A DNA stretch of 38,955 nt from an uncultured Clostridia bacterium (GTDB lineage Bacteria; Bacillota; Clostridia; Christensenellales; Aristaeellaceae): assembly GCA_934631025.1 (NCBI GenBank), contig CAKTXR010000023.1:1-38955 (forward strand), written 5' to 3'. The notes beneath the pieces are model-generated. The model searched no databases, had not been told where the DNA came from, and saw nothing but the letters and a program-made list of their open reading frames with translations. Below are positions 8,162 to 15,401 of the stretch, piece after piece. The position numbers and the translations under genes are program-made. The number at the start of each line of letters is the position of its first letter. Positions within the stretch are counted from its first letter, which is position 1.

Positions 8162-9735
8162 GCTTCAGCTATCCCGAAAGCGAAAAGCGCGTGCTGGATC
8201 ATGTGTCGCTTTCGCTGGAGTGCGGCGATTTCCTGCTGGTGTGCGGCGCGACGGGCAGCGGCAAATCGACGCTGCTTCGTTGTCTCAAGCGTGAGCTTAC
8301 GCCGCTGGGCGCGCTGTCGGGGCGCATACGCTATGCGGGAAAGCCGTTTGCCGAGCTGCCCGACTGCGAGAGCGCGCGCCTGATCGGCTTTGTGGGGCAG
8401 AAGCCCGAGCAGCAGCTGGTGACCGACAAGGTGTGGCACGAGCTGGCCTTCGGGCTGGAGAATCTGGGAACGCCCTCGCCGCTCATTCGCCGCCGCGTGG
8501 CCGAGACGGCCGCGTATTTCAATCTGGAGGACTGCTTTGAGCGGGACGTTTCCTCGCTTTCGGGCGGGCAGAAGCAGCTGGTCAATCTGGCGGCGGTCAT
8601 GGCGATGCGGCCGGAGGTGCTGCTGCTGGACGAGCCGACGGCGCAGCTCGACCCCATCGCGGCGGAAAATTTTCTCTCGACGCTTGAAAAGCTCAACCGC
8701 GAATTGTCGCTCACGATCGTGCTGATCGAGCATCGGCTGGAGGAGGCGCTGCCGCTCTCGAATCGCCTGCTGGCGCTCGAAAATGGAAAGGCTCTGGTCT
8801 TTGACGAGACGCGGCGCGCGGCGCGGGCGCTGAGAGAGCATCCCGTTTTGTCCCGCGCGCTGCCCGGCGCGGCGCGGCTGTCGGCGCTTTGGCATGAGGA
8901 CGACTGTCCGCTCACCGTGCGCGAGGGGCGCGCGTTGATCGAAAGGCGCGGCGGATCGTTTCGGGCGCTGGCCGACGAAGAGCGCAATGAAAAAAGCGCG
9001 GCGCTCGCCTTTAAGGACGTGTACTTCCGCTACGACCGCTCGGGCGAGGACGTGCTGCGCGGGACGGCGTTTCGGGCGGCGGAGGGCGAGATTACCTGCC
9101 TGCTGGGCGGCAACGGTTCGGGAAAATCGACGCTTTTGAACTGCGCGGCGGGGCTGCTCAGGCCGTACGCCGGACGCATCGAGGTGTTTGGAAAGCCGAT
9201 TCGCGCGTATAAGGGGCAGGCGCTCTATCAGGGCGTGCTGGCGCTTCTGCCGCAGGACGTGCAGACGATGTTTCTTGCCGCCACTGTGCGCGAGGAACTG
9301 AAGGGCGTTGATTATTCGGCGTTTCCGGTCGATTTCGAGCCGCTTCTGGACAAGCATCCCTACGATCTCTCCGGCGGCGAGCAGCAGGCGCTGGGGCTGA
9401 TCAAGGCGCTGGCGGCGAAGCCCCGCCTTTTGCTGCTGGACGAGCCGACCAAGGGGCTGGACGCGCGCGCGCGCGACGCTGTGGCGGAGATATTGAAGGC
9501 GCTCAGGGCGCAGGGGCTGAGCATTGTGTGCGTGACGCACGATGTGGAGTTCGCCGCGGCGTGCGCCGACCGGTGCGCGCTGTTTTTCCGCGGGGACGTT
9601 GTGTCCATGGACAGGCCGCGCGCGTTCTTCGGCGGCAACGCGTATTATGTGCCGGCGGCGGGGCGCATGGCGCGCGGGCTGTGCGAGGGCGCGCTCACCG
9701 TGGAGGAGCTGGCCGCGATGGAGGAGAGGGCATGA
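8134..9735 (+). CDS. ECF transporter fused A-A' ATPase
   Basis: 533-residue protein with two complete ABC nucleotide-binding domains in one chain, replacing the usual EcfA and EcfA' subunits. Domain 1: Walker A GATGSGKST (38-46), Q-loop GQKPEQQ, signature LSGGQKQL, Walker B VLLLDEPTAQLD. Domain 2: Walker A GGNGSGKST, signature LSGGEQQAL, Walker B LLLLDEPTKGLD, H-loop CVTHD. All motifs are intact in both halves. The start at 8134 lies inside the T gene and follows GGAGGGG. The stop overlaps the S gene start as ATGA. It powers uptake of the vitamin bound by the S subunit. Confidence 0.9.
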   Translation: MALLEIENLSFSYPESEKRVLDHVSLSLECGDFLLVCGATGSGKSTLLRCLKRELTPLGALSGRIRYAGKPFAELPDCESARLIGFVGQKPEQQLVTDKVWHELAFGLENLGTPSPLIRRRVAETAAYFNLEDCFERDVSSLSGGQKQLVNLAAVMAMRPEVLLLDEPTAQLDPIAAENFLSTLEKLNRELSLTIVLIEHRLEEALPLSNRLLALENGKALVFDETRRAARALREHPVLSRALPGAARLSALWHEDDCPLTVREGRALIERRGGSFRALADEERNEKSAALAFKDVYFRYDRSGEDVLRGTAFRAAEGEITCLLGGNGSGKSTLLNCAAGLLRPYAGRIEVFGKPIRAYKGQALYQGVLALLPQDVQTMFLAATVREELKGVDYSAFPVDFEPLLDKHPYDLSGGEQQALGLIKALAAKPRLLLLDEPTKGLDARARDAVAEILKALRAQGLSIVCVTHDVEFAAACADRCALFFRGDVVSMDRPRAFFGGNAYYVPAAGRMARGLCEGALTVEELAAMEERA

Positions 9736-10418
9736 TCGTCATAAAGAGCGAAAGGCTCCGGTGCGTCATACGGCACGTCGTGCCCTTTGTCGTCGTTCCG
9801 GCGCTGGCGCTGAGCGGCGCTGTGCTGGCGAAGCGCGGGCAGTACGCGCTGGTCATATCGCTGGTGTGCGCCGCGTCGTTTCTGCTGTTCGCGGCGGGCT
9901 TTGAACGGAAGCGGACGGGCGCGCGGCGGCTGGTCGTGGTGTCGGTCATGACGGCGCTCGCCGTGGCGGGGCGCTTTATTCCGCTTATCAAGCCGGTGGC
10001 CGCGCTGACGATCATATCGGCGCTCTATCTGGGCGGCGAGGCGGGCTTTCTGACCGGCGCGCTGACGGCGCTCATCTCGAATTTCTATTTCGGGCAGGGG
10101 CCGTGGACGGCGTTTCAGATGACGGCGTGGGGGCTGGTCGGGCTGATCGCGGGGCTGCTGGCCGCGCCGCTGAGAAAAAACAGGGCGCTGCTGCTGCTAT
10201 ACGGGCTGCTGTCCGGCATAGGCTATTCGATGATCATGGACGTGTGGACGGTGCTCTGGTACGGGCGGGGCTTCAGCCTGCCGCTCTATCTGGCCGCGCT
10301 CGGCACGGCGCTGCCGCACACCGCGCTCTACGCCGCGTCCAATGTGATCTATCTTGCGCTCTTCGCGCGGCCGTTCGGGGAGAAGCTGGAGCGGCTGCGC
10401 GTGAAATACGGGATTTAG
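9732..10418 (+). CDS. ECF transporter S component (probably cobalamin)
   Basis: 228-residue membrane protein with about six hydrophobic helices. It contains the small-residue-rich stretch AALTIISALYLGGEAGFLTGALTALISNFYFGQGPWTAFQM typical in spacing of ECF S components, split here only by short loops. It would bind the substrate and topple in the membrane to deliver it. The start overlaps the ATPase stop as ATGA; this defines a self-contained group I ECF set (T, A-A', S). Substrate is inferred as cobalamin or another corrinoid from the upstream riboswitch and transcobalamin-like genes; sequence alone does not prove it. The repeat copy begins 4 bp after the stop. Confidence 0.8.
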   Translation: MIVIKSERLRCVIRHVVPFVVVPALALSGAVLAKRGQYALVISLVCAASFLLFAAGFERKRTGARRLVVVSVMTALAVAGRFIPLIKPVAALTIISALYLGGEAGFLTGALTALISNFYFGQGPWTAFQMTAWGLVGLIAGLLAAPLRKNRALLLLYGLLSGIGYSMIMDVWTVLWYGRGFSLPLYLAALGTALPHTALYAASNVIYLALFARPFGEKLERLRVKYGI

Positions 10419-10421
10419 TTT

Positions 10422-10620
10422 AGAGCATGTCTCAAAAATTCCCCGGACTGTAATTTCGGCGTCTTTTGTGCCATCTCTGCGTCGGAAAGCCTTGGGGCGA
10501 GGTTGGAAGCCTGCAGCAAGTTCCCTTTGGAAACTGCGACGGTTGAATCCAGGGATTCAAGCGCCGCGCCATGGAAAATCTACTCGAACTTGCAGCTCCC
10601 TCCTTTTTGAGACACACTCT
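10422..10620 (+). repeat. Palindrome-ended repeat element, copy 1 (199 bp)
   Basis: It begins with a 17-nt end (10422-10438, core TGTCTCAAAAA) that is inverted at 10604-10620 (TTTTTGAGACA core; 15 of 17 positions pair). The interior matches copy 2 in blocks: ATTTCGGCGTCTTTT, GCCATCTCTG, CTTGGGGCGAGGTT, GCGACGGTTGAAT, GGATTCAAGCGCCGCGCCA, GGAAAATC and ACTCGAACTTG. No protein is encoded. It is either a miniature inverted-repeat element or a structured RNA. Confidence 0.85.
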
Positions 10621-10695
10621 AGTCGACCAATGCCCTATCGATATAGGCGGGACGGAAATTGCGTCATAAAATGACGGATACCTGTCATAAAGGGG

Positions 10696-10724
10696 TAGTC
10701 AAGGGCGAAAAAATGCGTTATAAT
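10696..10724 (+). promoter_or_regulatory. Candidate promoter before the hydrogenase group
   Basis: TAGTCA (10696-10701) lies 17 bp before a perfect TATAAT (10719-10724). The last T of the -10 box is the first base of repeat copy 2, so the transcript would begin inside the repeat. It could drive the ferredoxin and hydrogenase genes through the repeat. Confidence 0.55.
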
Positions 10725-10960
10725 GAGTGTATCTGAAAAATTCCCAGAACTACAATTTCGGCGTCTTTTCCGCCATCTCTGTGTTGAAGGCCTTGATTTA
10801 GCGCCGCTAAACCAGCGGACTTTCGCCTTGGGGCGAGGTTAGAATCCTGTGGGATTCCAAGTTCCCTTGGGAACCGCGACGGTTGAATACAAAGGATTCA
10901 AGCGCCGCGCCACGGAAAATCCACTCGAACTTGTAGCTCCTCCTTTTTCAGATGCACTCA
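10724..10960 (+). repeat. Palindrome-ended repeat element, copy 2 (237 bp)
   Basis: Its terminal inverted repeats (10724-10740 and 10944-10960; 16 of 17 pair) have the core ATCTGAAAAA/TTTTTCAGAT. Copy 1 has GTCTCAAAAA/TTTTTGAGAC instead, so both arms changed together. It shares the interior blocks of copy 1 but contains about 38 extra bases near 10790-10830 that include a hairpin (GATTTAGCGCCGC and nearby GCGGAC). It sits between a promoter and the hydrogenase genes. Confidence 0.85.
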
Positions 10961-11092
10961 AAAGAGAATCTGGAGTATGTTCCTGAACCGCCGGACGCAG
11001 GGACGGCCGATGAGGCCGGTTCGGTCGATTTGGGGCGTTTTCTCAGCAGGCGGGCGTCGCGCCTGAACGGAAAAGAGCTAGGAGGCGAATAA
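10952..11092 (+). pseudogene. 46-codon ORF, possible remnant upstream of the [2Fe-2S] gene
   Basis: An ATG inside the right terminal repeat of copy 2 opens a 46-codon frame (MHSKENLEYVPEPPDAG to RLNGKELGGE) that stops 1 nt before the next gene's GTG. An in-frame stop (10934-10936) closes it upstream. It has a hydrophilic, acidic then basic composition and no recognised domain. The tight coupling to the next start suggests it is the tail of a former upstream gene cut by the repeat insertion, or a short coupling leader. No ribosome site of its own is visible. Confidence 0.35.
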
Positions 11093-11093
11093 T

Positions 11094-11333
11094 GTGAAGG
11101 TTACCGTGTGTATCGGAAGTTCATGTCATTTGAAGGGCTCTCGTCAAGTGGTGGAGCGGCTGCAAACGCTGATTGCGGACAACAAATTGCAGGACAAGGT
11201 CGAATTGGGCGGCACGTTCTGCATGGGGAAGTGTCAGCAGGGCGTGTGCGTCAATGTGGACGAGGAGTTCCACTCGGTGACGCCGCAGTCTGTGGATGAT
11301 TTCTTCAAAACGGCGATTCTGACCCGAGCGTAA
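11094..11333 (+). CDS. Thioredoxin-like [2Fe-2S] ferredoxin
   Basis: 79-residue protein of the NuoE/HydC-like thioredoxin-fold ferredoxin group. Four Cys residues fit the [2Fe-2S] site: Cys6 and Cys11 (CIGSSC) and Cys43 and Cys47 (CMGKC). It would carry electrons to or from the hydrogenase encoded next. The start is GTG at 11094 after GGAGG (11081-11085); the overlapping ATG at 11092 is followed at once by a stop, so it cannot be used. Such a small ferredoxin directly before a monomeric [FeFe]-hydrogenase is a common clostridial arrangement. Confidence 0.85.
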   Translation: MKVTVCIGSSCHLKGSRQVVERLQTLIADNKLQDKVELGGTFCMGKCQQGVCVNVDEEFHSVTPQSVDDFFKTAILTRA

Positions 11334-11423
11334 CGCGATTGCGAAGAGGACGCTCAAGCATAGCCATGGCGGACGCGGGGGCCGGAGGGCCTGGCCGCGT
11401 TTTGGGCGCGCCGGTTAGGATGA

Positions 11424-12875
11424 ATGTGTGTAAGTATGGAAAGGATGGGTGTGCCCGTGCATAAGTTCGACACAAAGGTTCAGCATCTCAAATACAAGGT
11501 TCTGCGGGAGGTGGCCCGTCAGGCATGGAACGACACGCTGACGGAAAATCTGCTCAACATTCCGCAGATCATCGTGCCCGGCAAGGAAGCGACGATGCGC
11601 TGCTGCGTCTATAAGGAGCGCGCCATCGTGGGCGAGCGCGTCAAGCTGGCGATGGGCGGCAATAAGGACAATCCCAACGTCATCGAGGTCATCGACATCG
11701 CCTGCGACGAATGTCCCGTGGGCGGCTATGAAGTCACCGAGTCCTGCCGCGGCTGTCTGGCGCACCGCTGCGACGACGTGTGTAAGAAAAAGGCGCTCTA
11801 TTTTGACGAGCACCATGTCGCGCATATCGACAAGACGAAGTGCGTGGAGTGCGGCATGTGCTCCAAGGTCTGCCCCTATTCGGCCATCGTGAGCCGCAAG
11901 CGTCCCTGTCAGAACGCCTGCAAGGTCAAGGCCATCACGATGAACGAGGACAAGTCCGCCGCGATCCTCAACGAAAAGTGCATCTCCTGCGGCGCGTGCG
12001 TCTATCAGTGCCCCTTCGGCGCGATCATGGACAAATCGTTCATACTGGACGCGATCAAGCTGCTCAAGGAAGCGCCCGAGACTGGCAACAAGGTTTACGC
12101 CGTCGTAGCGCCCTCCATCGCCAGCCAGTTCACCTACGCCAAGCTGGGCCAGGTCATCACCGGCCTTAAGAAGCTGGGCTTCCACACCGTCGTCGAGGCG
12201 GCGCTGGGTGCGGACATGGTGGCGCAGGCCGAATCGAAGGAACTGGCCGAGAAGGGCTTTTTGACCAGCTCCTGCTGCCCGGCGTTCGTGACCTACATCC
12301 GCAAGACCTTCCCCAAGATGGCCGACAACATCTCTCACAATCTCTCGCCCATGGCGATGATCTCCCGCTATATCAAGGAGACTACGCCCGGCGCGAAGAT
12401 CATCTTCATCGGCCCGTGTACGGCCAAGAAGATGGAAATTCAGCAGGACAGCGTCCGCGAATGGGTGGACGTGGCGCTGACGTTCGAGGAGCTTCAGGCG
12501 CTCTTTGACAGCCGCGATCTGGACATCACCACGATGGAGGAGGACGTGCTGGACAACGCCTCTTACTTCGGACGCATCTTCGCCCGCTGCGGCGGCCTGA
12601 GCGACGCGGTGGCCGAGGGACTCAAGGAGCAGGGCATCGATTTCGATCTCAAGGCCTGCTCGTGCGACGGCATCGAGGCCTGCCGCATGGCGCTGCTCAA
12701 GGCGAGCCGCAACGTGCTGGACGCCAACTTCATCGAGGGCATGGCCTGCATCGGCGGCTGCATCGGCGGCGCGGGCTGCCTGACGCACGGCGAGAAGAAC
12801 CGTGCCGAGGTGGACAAATACGGCCATGAGGCGCACGAAAAGACCATCGCCGACGCGGTGTCCGTGCTGAAGTAA
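11424..12875 (+). CDS. [FeFe]-hydrogenase, monomeric group B-like
   Basis: 483-residue iron-only hydrogenase. The Cys-rich N-terminal part includes CDEC and SCRGC groups near 94-111, then two [4Fe-4S] ferredoxin motifs: C140-x2-C143-x2-C146-x3-C150 and C186-x2-C189-x2-C192-x3-C196. The H-cluster signatures follow: L1 TSSCCPAF (281-288), L2 GPCTAKKME (330-338) and L3 GMACIGGCIGGAGC (439-452, with Cys442 and Cys446). The motifs look like group B rather than the CpI-like group A. It should interconvert protons and H2 with ferredoxin as partner. The ATG at 11424 follows AGGA closely; starts at 11436 or 11445 are possible. Maturases are not in the window. Confidence 0.92.
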   Translation: MCVSMERMGVPVHKFDTKVQHLKYKVLREVARQAWNDTLTENLLNIPQIIVPGKEATMRCCVYKERAIVGERVKLAMGGNKDNPNVIEVIDIACDECPVGGYEVTESCRGCLAHRCDDVCKKKALYFDEHHVAHIDKTKCVECGMCSKVCPYSAIVSRKRPCQNACKVKAITMNEDKSAAILNEKCISCGACVYQCPFGAIMDKSFILDAIKLLKEAPETGNKVYAVVAPSIASQFTYAKLGQVITGLKKLGFHTVVEAALGADMVAQAESKELAEKGFLTSSCCPAFVTYIRKTFPKMADNISHNLSPMAMISRYIKETTPGAKIIFIGPCTAKKMEIQQDSVREWVDVALTFEELQALFDSRDLDITTMEEDVLDNASYFGRIFARCGGLSDAVAEGLKEQGIDFDLKACSCDGIEACRMALLKASRNVLDANFIEGMACIGGCIGGAGCLTHGEKNRAEVDKYGHEAHEKTIADAVSVLK

Positions 12876-12906
12876 GCGGCGCGAGCATCCGCTGTTCAAA
12901 ATATGC

Positions 12907-12941
12907 CTTTGAGACACACCATAGCGTGTGTCTCAAAGTTT
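12907..12941 (+). terminator. Terminator of the hydrogenase gene
   Basis: A perfect 13-bp stem (12907-12919 with 12926-12938) with loop CATAGC, followed by TTTCCT. The stem's GTGTGTCTCAAA is the same word found at the ends of repeat copy 1. Confidence 0.65.
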
Positions 12942-13130
12942 CCTATGGCCGTCGAGCGCGGGTTATGAGAACGCGCTTTGACAGAAGTCATGGAGCCGCA
13001 TGGAGCGGATGCGATTCCGCAGAAAAGCAGCGGCCTGAGCGATCAGGCGGTCACAGGAGATGCGGCGCTGTGGGGGCGCGTTTATCGCTTCAGACGGGAC
13101 TGGAAAAATACGCGCGGGAGGAGTCTGCTC

Positions 13131-13538
13131 ATGAACATACTGGTTATCGACGCGCAGGGCGGCGGCATCGGCCGGCAGGTCGTTCCGGCGCTCAAGAAGG
13201 CCTATCCGGACGCGTGCGTCACCGCCGTGGGCACCAATGCCATGGCGACGGCCGCCATGCTCAAATCGGGCGCGGATCACGCGGCCACCGGCGAGAACGC
13301 CGTGATTGTGAACAGCCGCCGCGCCGACGTGATCATCGGCCCCGTGGGCGTCGTGATCGCCGATTCGCTCTACGGCGAGGTTACGCCCGCCATGGCCGTG
13401 GCCGTCGGGCAGAGCAGCGCCCGCCGCATACTCATTCCCGTCAATCACTGCGACAATGTGATCGTGGGCGTAAATGATCTCAACATGGCGCGGCTGATCG
13501 ACGAGGTGGTCGCGCGGGTCGGCCGCACGGACGGGTAA
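13131..13538 (+). CDS. DUF3842 family protein
   Basis: 135-residue soluble protein with a nucleotide-binding-like N-terminus (ILVIDAQGGGIGRQVV) and repeated Ala/Val/Gly-rich strands, matching the DUF3842 family of Firmicutes by recollection. Function is unknown. The ATG at 13131 follows GGGAGGAG by 6 bp and is preferred to an upstream ATG at 12978. It precedes a lone ECF S component gene but is separated from it by that gene's own promoter, so a link between them is contextual only. Confidence 0.7.
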   Translation: MNILVIDAQGGGIGRQVVPALKKAYPDACVTAVGTNAMATAAMLKSGADHAATGENAVIVNSRRADVIIGPVGVVIADSLYGEVTPAMAVAVGQSSARRILIPVNHCDNVIVGVNDLNMARLIDEVVARVGRTDG

Positions 13539-13566
13539 AAAGCGGGTAAATCCGCAAAAAGCCCGA

Positions 13567-13595
13567 TTGACAGGCGGCGCGGCGCGCGGTATACT
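13567..13595 (+). promoter_or_regulatory. Promoter of the lone ECF S component gene
   Basis: TTGACA (13567-13572), 17-bp spacer, TATACT (13590-13595). The start near 13602 gives a leader of about 185 nt before the ATG at 13787. Confidence 0.8.
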
Positions 13596-13601
13596 AATTC
13601 C

Positions 13602-13730
13602 ATTGGGCGGCATGAAGCCGCTAAAGCGCGCGCAGAAGCCGCGCAGGTTTGCTTTCGGCTGCGGTTTATATGTATATCGATAGAAGGTATACGGCTTTTC
13701 GGAAGAAGGGCCTTATGCCTTCTTTTTATT
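13602..13730 (+). ncRNA. Structured leader with a terminator: candidate cis-regulatory RNA
   Basis: Between the promoter and the S component gene the leader contains a perfect GCGGC/GCCGC hairpin (about 13607-13621), a possible AGCCG/CGGCT stem (about 13637-13660), and an intrinsic terminator at 13703-13730. The word AGAAGG at 13682-13687 repeats the terminator's 5' arm and could pair with the same 3' arm (CCTTCT), which is how an antiterminator switch would work. It does not match the TPP, FMN, THF, preQ1 or cobalamin consensus that I know. Confidence 0.45.
13703..13730 (+). terminator. Leader terminator upstream of the S component gene
   Basis: AAGAAGG (13703-13709) pairs with CCTTCTT (13718-13724), and a TTTTTATTTT run follows. 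It lies before the coding region, so it probably works as an attenuator. Confidence 0.65.
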
Positions 13731-13786
13731 TTGCCCGGCCGGAGCGTGGGATACTTTTCTATTTACAGACGGGAGGATATGAACTC

Positions 13787-14317
13787 ATGAAATCGACGGC
13801 GACTCGCAAGCTGGTTTTCGCGGCGCTTCTTCTGGCGCTGGCAATGGTGCTGCCCTTTCTGACCGGCCAGATTCCGCAGTTTGGTCAGGCGCTCTGCCCG
13901 ATGCACATTCCGGTGCTGCTGTGCGGCTTTGTGTGCGGCCCGATCTATGCCATGGCGGTGGGCTTTATCGCGCCGCTATTGCGCTTTGTGCTCTTCGGAA
14001 TGCCGCCGATCTTCCCCACCGGCGTGAGCATGGCCTTCGAGCTGCTGACCTATGGATTGGTCGCGGGGCTGTGCTATAAGCATCTGCCGCGCAAAAAGAT
14101 CAATATTTATGCGTCGCTGCTGATCGCCATGGTGGCGGGCCGTCTGGTGTGGGGCGCTGTGCGCTTCATACTGACCGGCCTTCAGCCGGCGAAATTCGGC
14201 CTGGCGGCGTTCTGGGCGGGCGCGGTGGCCGGCAGCATTCCGGGCATCATCGTACACATCGTGCTGATCCCGCTGCTGGTCATGGCGCTGGAAAAGGCGA
14301 AGCTGACCATCGAATAA
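13787..14317 (+). CDS. ECF transporter S component, substrate unknown
   Basis: 176-residue membrane protein with about six helices, typical length for an ECF S component (PF12822-like). Recognisable stretches are LPFLTGQIPQFGQALCPMHI, LLCGFVCGPIYAMAVGF, LFGMPPIFPTGVSMAFE and AGSIPGIIVHIVLIPLL. It is not accompanied by T or A genes here, so it would share an ECF module, possibly the one at 7286-9735. The ATG at 13787 has GGGAGGA 9 bp upstream; the longer frame from 13649 runs through the leader terminator and is rejected. A vitamin or precursor substrate is likely but not identifiable. Confidence 0.82.
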   Translation: MKSTATRKLVFAALLLALAMVLPFLTGQIPQFGQALCPMHIPVLLCGFVCGPIYAMAVGFIAPLLRFVLFGMPPIFPTGVSMAFELLTYGLVAGLCYKHLPRKKINIYASLLIAMVAGRLVWGAVRFILTGLQPAKFGLAAFWAGAVAGSIPGIIVHIVLIPLLVMALEKAKLTIE

Positions 14318-14334
14318 ACGGATATGAAAAGACA

Positions 14335-14373
14335 GCGTTTTCCGTTCGATTGAGCGGAAAACGCCGTTTTTTT
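14335..14373. terminator. Terminator between S component and HAD genes
   Basis: A perfect 10-bp stem (14335-14344 with 14355-14364) is followed by TTTTTTT at 14367-14373. It can also serve the convergent HAD gene on the minus strand. Confidence 0.8.
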
Positions 14374-15202
14374 ATTGCTCCAGCGCCTGCATGGCGGAGG
14401 CGGCGCGGATCTTTTCAATGACGGCCTGAACGACCCGCTCGAGCGGCTCTCCGGCCCCGTAGTCGGCGGGCGCGATGAAATTGACGCGGTTGAAAGTGCG
14501 CAGCTCGCGCGCCAGAGAGTTGCCCTGCGCGGGATCGTAGACGGCGATCGACTGCCCGCCGTGCGATTTGACCAGCTTCATGCAGGGCACGTCGGTCAGG
14601 CCGTCGCCGATATAGATCATGTTGGCGAAGGGGATGGGGCGCTCGTTTTCGGGCGTGAACCGATTGAGCCGGTCGGCGCTGCGGCTGTCGATATCCAGTA
14701 CACCTTTATTGATGCGGAAGAGGAACTGCGTCTTGGCGGTGTAGTTGACGGCGATTTTTGGCCAGCGGATCGCGCCGTCTGTGCCGTACATGAACTCGCA
14801 GGCGTAGATTTTCTTAAAGTGCGCGGCGATGGGCGTGCCCTCGATGATCTCCCGAATGCCCGAGGAGACGATATAGTGCTGGATTTCAACGCCCCAGTCC
14901 GCGCCGAAGCGGCTGACGCGCTCAAACCAGCTCGCAACGCCCGGGAAGAACTCTACGCCCGCGCCCAGATTTTCAAATGTCTTTCGCGTCACAGGCAGAT
15001 TGCGCTCGCGGCTTTTTTCAACCATCAGGTACATATAGGCGAGTATGTTGTCCATCTGCTCGCGGTCGGTGAGATCGTTCACTTCGCGCCAGAATTCCCC
15101 GGCCTTCATGCCCAGCGAGGGGATGAAGCCGTATTCCTGCATATCCTTTGTACACAGCGTCTTGTCGAAATCATAGATCAGCGCGGCGACGGGAGCTTTC
15201 AT
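14372..15202 (-). CDS. HAD-superfamily phosphatase
   Basis: 276-residue soluble hydrolase of the haloacid dehalogenase superfamily. Motif I is YDFDKTLC near the N-terminus, with the nucleophile and acid/base Asp pair in DFDKT; motif II is IVSSGI; motif IV is IGDGLTDVPCM. The long insertion between motifs I and II is a helical cap domain. Many relatives act on phosphorylated metabolites; the substrate is not predictable. The ATG at 15202 follows AAGGAGG and is preferred over the upstream ATG at 15229. The gene stands alone and is divergent from the polysaccharide locus. Confidence 0.82.
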   Translation of the reverse strand: MKAPVAALIYDFDKTLCTKDMQEYGFIPSLGMKAGEFWREVNDLTDREQMDNILAYMYLMVEKSRERNLPVTRKTFENLGAGVEFFPGVASWFERVSRFGADWGVEIQHYIVSSGIREIIEGTPIAAHFKKIYACEFMYGTDGAIRWPKIAVNYTAKTQFLFRINKGVLDIDSRSADRLNRFTPENERPIPFANMIYIGDGLTDVPCMKLVKSHGGQSIAVYDPAQGNSLARELRTFNRVNFIAPADYGAGEPLERVVQAVIEKIRAASAMQALEQ

Positions 15203-15308
15203 GGCGCAAACCTCCTTAAAAACGATCATTTCACATGATCATTCCATAATATAACAGACGGCCGCGGCGTGGATTTTGTTCCCGGAGGGCGCATTTAACG
15301 CGTCCGCA

Positions 15309-15337
15309 TTGACAACGCCGTTTTTACATGGTAGAAT
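15309..15337 (+). promoter_or_regulatory. Promoter of the polysaccharide exporter genes
   Basis: TTGACA (15309-15314), 17-bp spacer, TAGAAT (15332-15337). It would drive the genes from 15402 to 20298. Confidence 0.75.
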
Positions 15338-15401
15338 GAAAATAAACAGGTGTGTCATTCGGTCGGCCGGTCGATTGACTGAAAGGAATTGGGAAGAACA
15401 T

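Noticed and set aside
10422..10960. Repeat copies considered as an insertion sequence
   Set aside because: There is no transposase frame in either copy, and the ends differ between copies by paired changes.
11415..12917. A 500-codon minus-strand frame opposite the hydrogenase
   Set aside because: Its low-complexity His/Val/Ala/Arg composition is an antisense shadow of a clear hydrogenase gene.
13602..13730. THF, TPP or FMN riboswitch in the S component leader
   Set aside because: None of the conserved core words of these riboswitches could be found in the leader.
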